Assembly (NCBI GenBank): GCA_015057085.1
Contig: SVFB01000092.1
Location: forward strand, 1-42,143
DNA length: 42,143 nucleotides
Direction: 5' to 3'
From: Lachnospiraceae bacterium
Lineage (GTDB): Bacteria; Bacillota; Clostridia; Lachnospirales; Lachnospiraceae
The notes beneath the pieces are model-generated. The model saw nothing but the letters and a program-made list of their open reading frames with translations, searched no databases and was not told the DNA's origin. The position numbers were made by a program, and so were the translations under genes. Within the stretch, counting starts at the first letter, position 1, and each line of letters starts with the position of its first letter. This document shows positions 33,530-40,676 of this stretch, one piece after another.

Positions 33530-33562
33530 ATCATAATAGGACAGAGTAAAATAGGAGAAGAT

Positions 33563-34060
33563 ATGTCAGAATTTACACCAGAACAACTTGCACTTCAGGA
33601 AGAAATTCAAAAGAGAAGACATGAGACCATTGATCATTCCGGTAAGACGGATACCTACATTCGTGCCTGGATGATGATTAAAAACGGCGCTGAGCAGGGC
33701 GTTTCACGATTTACGATGAAGTCTCACAAAAAGTCACTTGATGTTTATATGGCAGAATTGGATTTGTTCCGATATCAGGAGGCAAATGAGGCGGAGCAGG
33801 AAGTCTATCGAGCTGAGTGGACGGATTTTGCAAAGACTTTAATTCGACTTTGCTATGAGGATCGCACTTATGGCTCCACTCTTTTTGGACTGATTCCGAT
33901 GAAAAAGGAAAATGTGGGAGCTAAGATTGCAAGAGATATTCAGCTTGCGCTGTATGATTATCCGGCGCAGTTTCAGTTGGAAAGCTATTTTGAACCATTA
34001 AAGCAAATCGTAGAGCGTGAATTGGAAATTCAAAGACCGAATTACGAGAAGCAGGAATAA
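33563..34060 (+). CDS. Conserved small cytosolic protein of unknown function
   Basis: This 165-residue, mostly helical, acidic protein has no signal peptide or membrane segment. Visible segments are HETIDHSGKTDTYIRAWMMI, the repeat of Trp and Tyr within TDFAKTLIRLCYEDRTYGST, and a Glu/Arg-rich end. It reminds me of a DUF6553-type family found in Lachnospiraceae, with low certainty. Ribosome site AGGAGA lies 5 nt before the ATG. It is the last gene of the run that begins with ileS and is followed by strong palindromes that can end transcription. Confidence 0.65.
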   Translation: MSEFTPEQLALQEEIQKRRHETIDHSGKTDTYIRAWMMIKNGAEQGVSRFTMKSHKKSLDVYMAELDLFRYQEANEAEQEVYRAEWTDFAKTLIRLCYEDRTYGSTLFGLIPMKKENVGAKIARDIQLALYDYPAQFQLESYFEPLKQIVERELEIQRPNYEKQE

Positions 34061-34063
34061 CAA

Positions 34064-34220
34064 TTCAAGTCTCGCTCGCGAGACTTGGCGCGAGATTTGC
34101 GTCAGCGTAGCTGACATATTTCATATGCAAATCTCTGCGCATCCTCGCGGAGCGTTTATCTCAGTCGGGGTTACAATCTCCGACTGAGATAAACCACCGG
34201 CTCAGCCGGTGGTTTATTTG
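34064..34220. repeat. Cluster of four strong palindromes, including a bidirectional terminator
   Basis: Four hairpins lie in a row. CAAGTCTCG/CGAGACTTG has 9 bp (34066-34087). A branched hairpin has GCGC and GAGATTTGC pairing with GCAAATCTC and GCGC (34088-34140); it holds two small internal hairpins, GTCAGC/GCTGAC and ATAT/ATAT. A third has TTTATCTCAGTCGG/CCGACTGAGATAAA, 14 bp (34155-34193). The fourth, AAACCACCGGC/GCCGGTGGTTT (34191-34215), is followed by a T-rich stretch. The last can end both the forward run and the reverse LiaF-like gene. The first two look like a mobile palindromic element. Confidence 0.8.
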
Positions 34221-34236
34221 CATTAATTAGAATGTA

Positions 34237-35028
34237 TTAATTGAAATAGATATCTACATGTCCGAACCCATTATCAACATTGATATGAATAATCGGAGCA
34301 TCATTTTCGTTGGAAGGCATTCCATGAACCAATACCTTTCCAAATCCGGAATCCTCTTTCAAATTTAATTTCCATGATGCAGGAAGATAAAGATTTGTAT
34401 TTCCAAAACCATTATCTACTGAAATGACTGCAGCACCATTTGTGATTTGAGTGCCATCGAAATATACAGTTAAATTTCCGAAACCATTATCCAAAGTGGC
34501 ACTTTGAAAATTCTGACTGCTGATATAATCAGTGCGTTCTCCGAAACTGTTTTCGATAGTGACATTATTATCACTGTATGAGTTGGTATAAACCACATCG
34601 TCATCCGAATTCTGATTGGATTCATTCTCATCATCGTCATCAAAGCTATAAGAGATGTTGAATTTTGGTTTCTTGTGGTGCTTTTTTTTGATTTGTTTTT
34701 TGGAATTCTTAAAGATGATATCCAAACCTACACCGATTAAAGTACCTGCAATGATAAGTGTCCAGGATGATAAAGTATACGGAATTTGAAGCGCATCACG
34801 ATAGAGATGAACAATCACAGATGCTGATAAGAACATTCCTATGAAGGACAAATCAACAATCGAATTGACCAATACTACGCCAAAGATGATGGTCCATGCA
34901 ATTTGTGAGAAGCTTAGGCTTAGATTTAAAGAATCGAAGACGCCAAGTCCGTTTAAAAGAAATAAAACAGCGGCAACGATGATTACGATTCCCCAGAGAA
35001 TTCCTTTATATTTTTTCTTGATTTTCAT
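34237..35028 (-). CDS. LiaF-like membrane stress protein
   Basis: The 263-residue protein starts with about four hydrophobic segments (residues 8 to about 100; GILWGIVIIVAAVLFLLNGL first). A basic/acidic linker (KKHHKKPK, then a D/E/N/S-rich stretch) leads to a C-terminal domain built of five repeats of about 20-25 residues around SFG or GFG (ENSFGERT, DNGFGNLT, DNGFGNTN, DSGFGKVL, DNGFGHVD). This is the beta-repeat pattern of the LiaF/VraT-type cell-wall antibiotic response domain. ATG 35028 is chosen for GAGGT 7 nt upstream; a GTG at 35052 is less likely. It follows the LytTR gene on the same strand and is probably its partner. Confidence 0.82.
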   Translation of the reverse strand: MKIKKKYKGILWGIVIIVAAVLFLLNGLGVFDSLNLSLSFSQIAWTIIFGVVLVNSIVDLSFIGMFLSASVIVHLYRDALQIPYTLSSWTLIIAGTLIGVGLDIIFKNSKKQIKKKHHKKPKFNISYSFDDDDENESNQNSDDDVVYTNSYSDNNVTIENSFGERTDYISSQNFQSATLDNGFGNLTVYFDGTQITNGAAVISVDNGFGNTNLYLPASWKLNLKEDSGFGKVLVHGMPSNENDAPIIHINVDNGFGHVDIYFN

Positions 35029-35068
35029 TTGATTTACCTCATTTCTGCACAAGTTGGTGTGCTTTTGA

Positions 35069-35515
35069 TTAATGTGTCATCTTATCGATGAGCAACTTGT
35101 AGTAGTTTCTTGATACATAAGCTTTTTTAGAAGAAGCTGCGAATTCAATCTCGCTTGCTCCGGTAATGTTTTTGTGAATGCTTCGGATTTCTTTGATGTT
35201 CAAAATACATGATTTTGAAACACGCATGAAATAAGGTGGAAGCAGTTCTTCCAGCTCATATAATTTCTGTTTGGTCGAAAAGATTTTATCCTTTGTGTGA
35301 ACAGCCAAACGATTTCCATCAGTTTCCATAAAGATGATCTCGGGATATTTTAAGAAATAATCCAGCTCGCCATGACTTACGGAAAGGGTAGCCTGAGATT
35401 TGATTAAGCTTTGAAGTTGCCTTTGTAATTCAAGCGTTTCTTCATTTAGTTCACGACAGCGAATGATGATTTCGTCTTCTTCTAACCGTTCATCTGTCTC
35501 AATTCTGATTTTCAT
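35069..35515 (-). CDS. LytTR-type DNA-binding regulator without receiver domain
   Basis: The 148-residue protein has a coiled N-terminal part (about 1-50, rich in Glu and Leu) and a C-terminal LytTR domain (about 55-148; YFLKYPEIIFMETDGNRLAV, FMRVSKSCILNIKEI, VSRNYYKLLID). There is no receiver domain, so it is controlled by something other than a classic histidine kinase. GGGGAGG precedes the ATG. Its promoter (35546-35574) is good. It is 40 nt from the LiaF-like gene, with which it forms an operon. Such pairs of small LytTR proteins and membrane partners are common in clostridia and are thought to act as membrane-controlled switches. Confidence 0.92.
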   Translation of the reverse strand: MKIRIETDERLEEDEIIIRCRELNEETLELQRQLQSLIKSQATLSVSHGELDYFLKYPEIIFMETDGNRLAVHTKDKIFSTKQKLYELEELLPPYFMRVSKSCILNIKEIRSIHKNITGASEIEFAASSKKAYVSRNYYKLLIDKMTH

Positions 35516-35545
35516 ACATCCTCCCCTTGTTTTTTGATAATCACA

Positions 35546-35574
35546 ATTATAAGAAATGGAGAATGAGGCGTAAA
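35546..35574 (-). promoter_or_regulatory. Promoter of the LytTR/LiaF-like pair
   Basis: On the minus strand TTTACG (35569-35574) lies 17 nt from a perfect TATAAT (35546-35551), giving a short leader before the LytTR start at 35515. Confidence 0.6.
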
Positions 35575-35665
35575 GTAGATTTATATGAAAGGTAAAAAAT
35601 AAAAGCTAAAAGGTGAATTTTGGTAATGAAAAATTTGATTACATGAAGAAAATTCATTTTGTGTG

Positions 35666-35694
35666 TTGACATGGAAACTGAAAAGTGACAGAAT
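35666..35694 (+). promoter_or_regulatory. Promoter of the ABC exporter leader
   Basis: A perfect TTGACA (35666-35671), a 17-nt spacer and CAGAAT (35689-35694) give a start near 35701. This leaves a leader of about 330 nt before the ABC gene at 36035. The -10 is imperfect. Confidence 0.55.
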
Positions 35695-35754
35695 AAGCAT
35701 GTCGATACTGCTACACATCGACAAAATATGAAAGAAAGCGAGGTAAAAAGTATT

Positions 35755-35856
35755 ATGTTTAATACAGTGGCAATTTTAGTGAATAATTTTAAGCATGATT
35801 ATGATTACGTGGGAAACCACAACTTTACCTCGGGATATTCTATAAAGATGCCGTGA
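35755..35856 (+). CDS. Putative 33-residue leader peptide
   Basis: The ORF begins MFNTVAILVNNFKHDYDYVG and ends with KMP before TGA (35854-35856). GAGGT in segment 1 of the attenuator is the only ribosome-site-like sequence, about 10 nt before the ATG, so it is somewhat distant. Codons 24-27 coincide with attenuator segment 2, and a GTGG-GAAA-CCAC hairpin (35809-35820) precedes them. There is no run of one amino acid, so control by a single charged tRNA is unlikely. Stalling by a ribosome-acting compound is the better guess, as for BmrB. It is too short to judge by coding bias. Confidence 0.5.
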   Translation: MFNTVAILVNNFKHDYDYVGNHNFTSGYSIKMP

Positions 35857-35904
35857 TACGTTTGATGTGCATTTTTAAATAGAATTGATTTGTTTGCAGA
35901 CATT

Positions 35905-35941
35905 GCCCTAGGTAAAGATAGATTTACCTAGGGCTTTTTTT
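35905..35941 (+). terminator. Attenuator terminator hairpin
   Basis: GCCCTAGGTAAA (35905-35916) and TTTACCTAGGGC (35923-35934) form a perfect 12-bp stem, loop GATAGA, followed by TTTTTTT (35935-35941). It is the 3:4 pair of the attenuator. A second hairpin, ATATAGGAAATTT/AAATTCCTATAT with loop CTTCG and one bulged A (35943-35972), follows directly. Confidence 0.93.
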
Positions 35942-36034
35942 GATATAGGAAATTTCTTCGAAATTCCTATATGTCATGCGAACAAGCCCGGGAGTAGAGA
36001 GAGTAGGATTTGAGAAAAAGAGGAGGAGAAAAAC

Positions 36035-37768
36035 GTGAAAACACTTGGTAGCTATGTGATAAAACATTGGGCAACCTACACGATGGCAATTTTGTTTATG
36101 ATATTTGCAATAGCTCTTGATATGATGTATCCGCAGATTACAAGAATTATCATGAATGAAGTGCTTGTGGGAAGAGATTTCCATCGATTTGGTTGGCTGC
36201 TAGGCGCGATCATTTTGATTGGAGTTGGACGCAGTGTCTTCGGATATTTTAAAGAATTTACTTTTGACAAGAACTGTATCACCATCGGAACAGAAATGAG
36301 AAAAGATTTGTTTGACCATATTCAAAGTCTTTCATTAGACTATTTCGATGATACAAATACAGGGGAACTGATGGCCCGTGTAAAAGATGATATCGATAAA
36401 GTATACAATATGGTAGGAATGCAGGCTATGCTTGGAATGGAAGTAATCCTAAATGTAATTTTGGTGCTTTATTTTATGTTTAGCCTGAATTGGATTTTAA
36501 CTTTTCTTCCACTTTTTTGTATGGTAATTTGCGGTGTGACAGCAATTGTTATGGAAAAGAAGCTGGATAAGGTATATGACGAAATCAGTGAGGAAAATGC
36601 AGAACTGACAACCGTCGCAGAGGAAAATCTGGCAGGTGTCAGAACGGTTAAGGCTTTTGCCAGAGAAGAATATGAAATCAAAAAGTTTATGGAACATAAT
36701 CACAGATATTATGATTTAAACATGAAAGAGGCAAAAACCTTGATTCGATTCTATCCGATATTTCAGTTGACAGCGATGCTTCTTCCGGTTGCATGCGCAG
36801 TACTGGGCGGTATTTTTGTAATTCAAGGGAAAATGAATTTGGGTGATTTGACAGCCTATATCGTATACAGTCGTAACTGTACATGGCCAATGGAGGAAAT
36901 CGGATGGATCACAAATGATTTCTCAAGTTCTCTTGCATCGCTTAAGAAAATCAAGAAAATTTACAAAGAGCATTCGACTTTGCAGCTTGCGCAATATCCG
37001 ATTGAGGTTCCGCAGGTTGATGGAAATGTTCGATTTGACCATGTTTCTTTGAAATTTGGAGACCAGGAAGTACTTTCCGATATTTGTTTTGAATTGGAAT
37101 GCGGAAAGACACTAGGTATCATGGGCGAAACCGGATCCGGAAAATCTACCATTGTTAATCTGCTTCAGAGATTTTATGACCCGACTGAGGGAGATATTAC
37201 TCTTGACGGAAACAATATTAAAGAGATGGATTTACAACAGGTGCGCGGTGCAAGTGCTGTTGTAATGCAGGATGTATTTCTGTTTTCGGATTCCATTGAG
37301 GAGAATATCCGAATGGGAAGACGAGAAGAGATGAACATGGAAGAGATTCAAAGTGCTGCGCAGATGGCACAGGCAAGTGATTTTATCGAAAAGATGGAAG
37401 AACAGTACAAGACTGTAATCGGAGAACGTGGCGTTGGTCTTTCCGGAGGACAAAAGCAAAGAATCAGTATAGCAAGAGCGTTATCAAAGCATGCGCCGAT
37501 TCTGATAATGGATGATTCGACTTCGGCTCTTGATATGGAAACCGAAGCAGAGATTCAAAAGACAATGGATTCCATTACCGGCGTAACTCGCATTGTAGTT
37601 GCTCACAGAGTATCGGCAGTGAAGCATGCCGATGAAATCATTTATTTAAAAGATGGACGTATTGCTGAACGCGGTACACATCAGGAATTATTGGCAAAGA
37701 AGGGACTGTATTACGACACTTATGTGGCACAATACGGTTTAGATATGAAAGAGGAGGTGATTGCATAA
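36035..37768 (+). CDS. Heterodimeric ABC exporter subunit with degenerate NBD (BmrC/LmrC-like)
   Basis: This 577-residue half-transporter has six membrane helices (about 10-310) and a C-terminal nucleotide-binding domain: Walker A GETGSGKST, normal signature LSGGQKQR, Walker B ILIMDDSTSALD with Asp in place of the catalytic Glu, and H-loop VAHR. An Asp at this place marks the non-catalytic site half in heterodimeric exporters such as BmrC, LmrC and TM287. GTG is the start, 6 nt after AGGAGGAG. It overlaps the next gene by one base (TAATG). Together they should export drugs or other hydrophobic compounds. Control is by the leader attenuator upstream. Confidence 0.93.
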   Translation: MKTLGSYVIKHWATYTMAILFMIFAIALDMMYPQITRIIMNEVLVGRDFHRFGWLLGAIILIGVGRSVFGYFKEFTFDKNCITIGTEMRKDLFDHIQSLSLDYFDDTNTGELMARVKDDIDKVYNMVGMQAMLGMEVILNVILVLYFMFSLNWILTFLPLFCMVICGVTAIVMEKKLDKVYDEISEENAELTTVAEENLAGVRTVKAFAREEYEIKKFMEHNHRYYDLNMKEAKTLIRFYPIFQLTAMLLPVACAVLGGIFVIQGKMNLGDLTAYIVYSRNCTWPMEEIGWITNDFSSSLASLKKIKKIYKEHSTLQLAQYPIEVPQVDGNVRFDHVSLKFGDQEVLSDICFELECGKTLGIMGETGSGKSTIVNLLQRFYDPTEGDITLDGNNIKEMDLQQVRGASAVVMQDVFLFSDSIEENIRMGRREEMNMEEIQSAAQMAQASDFIEKMEEQYKTVIGERGVGLSGGQKQRISIARALSKHAPILIMDDSTSALDMETEAEIQKTMDSITGVTRIVVAHRVSAVKHADEIIYLKDGRIAERGTHQELLAKKGLYYDTYVAQYGLDMKEEVIA

Positions 37769-39549
37769 TGGCAGCAAATTCTTTCCGTGAAGATGAAACA
37801 TTGCAAAATACGGACAAAAAGAAAATTGTCGGCCGTATGCTCAGCTATCTCAGACCTCACATCGCAGAAATCATTCCGGTATTGATTTCGCTGGTGATCA
37901 CTGTATTGATTAACCTTGTAAGTCCGCTTTTAATAGAGCGGGCTGTGGATGTTCATGTGGCGAATAAAGATATCAAAGGATTGATTACGATTACGTCGAT
38001 TGTGGTGGCGCTGGGTATTATATATGTGCTTGTAGTAAAACTTCGAATGTTTTTGATGAATCGTATTTCAAACAAAATTCTGCTTGATATTCGAGAGGAG
38101 TTATATAAGCATATTCAGACATTGTCATTTACATTTTTTGACAGCAGACCTACCGGTAAGATTTTGGCGCGCATCATTGGAGATGTCAATTCTTTAAAAG
38201 AAGTTATGGCAAATACCATTACGAATTTGATTCCGAACTTTGTAACGGTAATCGGAGTTGTCATCATAATGTTGTTGAAGGATTGGAGACTGGCTCTTGG
38301 AACGCTTTGCTCCATGCCGCTTATGATAATTGCAGTCTTTATCATTCGAAGCAAGACTCATTCCCGTTGGCAGGCGATGAGAAAGAAAGCATCTAACTTA
38401 AATGCATATGTACATGAGGATATTGCCGGAATCTCTGTGGTACAGAGTTTTCATGCGGAAAACGAAACCAAGACGACATTTCGTCAATTGGCAAATGAGC
38501 ACAGAGATGCGTATATTTCTGCTTGTCGTTCCGCCGATTTGTTTGGTCCTGCCATTGATTCAAGCTGGAGTATCAGCAGTATGGTGATGTATCTGGTAGC
38601 AATCTGGGCACTTGGTTATACAGATGCTTCCGCTGGTTTGATTATTGCATTTGCTACTTATGCAAATATGTTCTGGAGCCCAATCATGAGATTGTCAGGA
38701 TTTTATAATCAGCTGGTTACGAATATTTCTGCAGCAGAGCGTGTGTTTGATATTCTGGACACAGAAGCAGAAATCGTAGACAAGCCGGATGCTTTTGAAC
38801 TTCCTGAAGTCACAGGAAGTGTTGAATTCTCTCATGTTGGATTTACTTATGATGAGGGCACTGAGGCAGAAACAAAGGTGCTTGAAGATGTGAGCTTTAC
38901 CGTTAAACCGGGTGAAACCATCGCCTTGGTTGGACCGACGGGAGCGGGTAAGACGACCATTGTGAATTTGATCAGCAGATTCTATGATATTCAAAAAGGA
39001 AGCATTTCAATCGACGGATACGATTTGACGGATGTGACTATCAACAGTCTGCGCCGTCAGATGGGTGTGATGACACAGGATAATTTCATCTTCCATGGAA
39101 CGGTAAGAGAAAATATCATGTATGGCAAGATGGATGCAACAGAAGAGGAAATGATTGCAGCAGCAAAGGCTGTCAATGCGCATGACTTCATTATGAAACT
39201 GGAAAAGGGCTATGATACACCGCTTAAGGAACGCGGAGCCGGCCTTTCAATTGGACAGAGACAGCTGATTGCATTTGCCCGCACCATGATTTCTATGCCG
39301 AAGGTATTGATTTTGGATGAGGCAACCAGTAGTATTGATACGCATACGGAAATGCTGGTACAGCAGGGCATTCAGACCTTATTAAAGGGACGAACCAGCT
39401 TTGTAATTGCACATCGATTGTCAACAATTAAGAATGCGGATCGTATTTTTGTCATCAACGATGGCGGAATCAAAGAAAGCGGAACACATGAACAGTTGAT
39501 GAATAAAAAAGGTGCTTATTACGATTTATATATGGCCGCATATGCATAA
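37768..39549 (+). CDS. Heterodimeric ABC exporter subunit with catalytic NBD (BmrD/LmrD-like)
   Basis: This 593-residue half-transporter has a cytosolic N-terminal stretch, six membrane helices (about 35-330), and an NBD with Walker A GPTGAGKTT, signature LSIGQRQL, Walker B VLILDEATSSID with the catalytic Glu, and H-loop IAHR. The signature deviates from LSGGQ and would face the partner's degenerate site. The partner's perfect LSGGQ completes the active site here. This division matches known heterodimers. The ATG overlaps the previous stop and has GAGGAGG upstream. No terminator was seen behind it. The M42 gene begins 48 nt later. Confidence 0.94.
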   Translation: MAANSFREDETLQNTDKKKIVGRMLSYLRPHIAEIIPVLISLVITVLINLVSPLLIERAVDVHVANKDIKGLITITSIVVALGIIYVLVVKLRMFLMNRISNKILLDIREELYKHIQTLSFTFFDSRPTGKILARIIGDVNSLKEVMANTITNLIPNFVTVIGVVIIMLLKDWRLALGTLCSMPLMIIAVFIIRSKTHSRWQAMRKKASNLNAYVHEDIAGISVVQSFHAENETKTTFRQLANEHRDAYISACRSADLFGPAIDSSWSISSMVMYLVAIWALGYTDASAGLIIAFATYANMFWSPIMRLSGFYNQLVTNISAAERVFDILDTEAEIVDKPDAFELPEVTGSVEFSHVGFTYDEGTEAETKVLEDVSFTVKPGETIALVGPTGAGKTTIVNLISRFYDIQKGSISIDGYDLTDVTINSLRRQMGVMTQDNFIFHGTVRENIMYGKMDATEEEMIAAAKAVNAHDFIMKLEKGYDTPLKERGAGLSIGQRQLIAFARTMISMPKVLILDEATSSIDTHTEMLVQQGIQTLLKGRTSFVIAHRLSTIKNADRIFVINDGGIKESGTHEQLMNKKGAYYDLYMAAYA

Positions 39550-39597
39550 AAATGTGGTATCATAACCGAGGAATGATCATAGAAAGAAGGAAGATAT

Positions 39598-40635
39598 ATG
39601 AATGCAACAACTTATGTGGATTATATTTTAGAACAGACAAAGGCAGTACTTGCCATTGATAGCCCAACCGGCTATACCTTAAATGCTGCGAAATATGTGG
39701 CTGGTGAATATGAGAAACTCGGGTATAAAGCGACCATTACCACAAAGGGAAGTGTACTTGTGGAAATCGGAGGCAAGAACGCGGATGATGCAATTGTTCT
39801 TGCGGCACATTGTGATACCCTTGGTGGCATGGTAAAAGAAATCAAAGGAAACGGAAATCTTCGTGTCAGCCCATTGGGCGGCATGAATCCAAATAATGCA
39901 GAAGCAGAGAATGTCACCATCGTCACCAAGTTTGACGGAAACTATGAAGGGACCTTCCAGTTGGATAATGCCTCTGTTCATGTCAATAAAGATTATAGCG
40001 AAACCACCCGTGGATGGGATTGCATGGAAGTGGTATTGGACGAGAAGGTTTCTTCAAAAGAAGATACCGAAAAGCTTGGCATCAGCGTGGGGGATGTAAT
40101 CTGTTTTGATCCTCGCACACGAATTACAAAGAGCGGATACATTAAGAGCCGCTTTTTAGATGACAAGTTAAGCGTTGGAATTCTCCTTGGATATGCGAAA
40201 TATTTAAAGGATGAAAAGATTACCTTAGAGCATAAAATGTATCATTACATCACGGTTTATGAAGAAGTCGGACATGGCGGGGCTTCTTCTATTCCGGATG
40301 GTGTTAAGGAAATGATTTCTGTAGATATGGGATGTGTAGGCGAAGGATTAAATTGTACAGAACATCAGGTTTCAATTTGTGCAAAGGATTCTCACGGCCC
40401 ATACAATTATGATGTAGTCACAGGCTTGATGAAGGCCGCAAAGGAAGAAAAACTGGATTTTGCAGTGGATGTATATCCATTCTATGGCTCCGATGTGGAT
40501 GTGACATTAAGCGCAGGCTATGAAATTCGACACGGTTTAATCGGTTCCGGTGTTTATGCTTCTCACGGCTATGAGAGAAGCCACAGGGATGGCGTGGAGA
40601 ATACCTTTAAGCTGATTGCGGCTTATTGCAAATAA
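39598..40635 (+). CDS. M42 family metallopeptidase (glutamyl/deblocking aminopeptidase type)
   Basis: The 345-residue cytosolic enzyme shows the metal ligands of M42/M20-type aminopeptidases: AAHCDTLGGMV (His and Asp), SRFLDDKLSVG (bridging Asp), YEEVGHGG (catalytic and ligand Glu), SVDMGCVG (Asp), and a late His in ASHGYERSHRDG. Family members form large tetrahedral shells and trim N-terminal residues from peptides. The insertion between the first His and the bridging Asp is the usual PDZ-like oligomerisation domain. GAAGGA precedes the ATG. It is followed by another peptidase gene 41 nt later, which suggests a peptide-use pair. Confidence 0.93.
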   Translation: MNATTYVDYILEQTKAVLAIDSPTGYTLNAAKYVAGEYEKLGYKATITTKGSVLVEIGGKNADDAIVLAAHCDTLGGMVKEIKGNGNLRVSPLGGMNPNNAEAENVTIVTKFDGNYEGTFQLDNASVHVNKDYSETTRGWDCMEVVLDEKVSSKEDTEKLGISVGDVICFDPRTRITKSGYIKSRFLDDKLSVGILLGYAKYLKDEKITLEHKMYHYITVYEEVGHGGASSIPDGVKEMISVDMGCVGEGLNCTEHQVSICAKDSHGPYNYDVVTGLMKAAKEEKLDFAVDVYPFYGSDVDVTLSAGYEIRHGLIGSGVYASHGYERSHRDGVENTFKLIAAYCK

Positions 40636-40676
40636 TCTGTTCCGGGGAAGGATAGAATAGAATGGAGGATTTACAA

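Larger units (their letters stand above)
35739..35941 (+). promoter_or_regulatory. Four-segment transcription attenuator upstream of the ABC exporter
   Basis: Segment 1, CGAGGTAAA (35739-35747), can pair with segment 2, TTTACCTCG (35824-35832), over 9 bp. Segment 2 extended, TTTACCTCGGG (35824-35834), can pair with segment 3, CCCTAGGTAAA (35906-35916), at 10 of 11 positions. Segment 3 with the G before it pairs perfectly with segment 4, TTTACCTAGGGC (35923-35934), over 12 bp, followed by seven T: a terminator. So 1:2 leaves 3:4 (stop) and 2:3 prevents it (read-through). Segment 1 includes the ribosome-site region of a 33-codon ORF and segment 2 lies inside that ORF, which is the layout of ribosome-mediated attenuation. 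Confidence 0.7.

Noticed and set aside
35924-36184. Minus-strand ORF of 86 codons opposite the ABC exporter start
   Set aside because: His/Cys-rich shadow of the coding strand and leader hairpins, without ribosome site or family.
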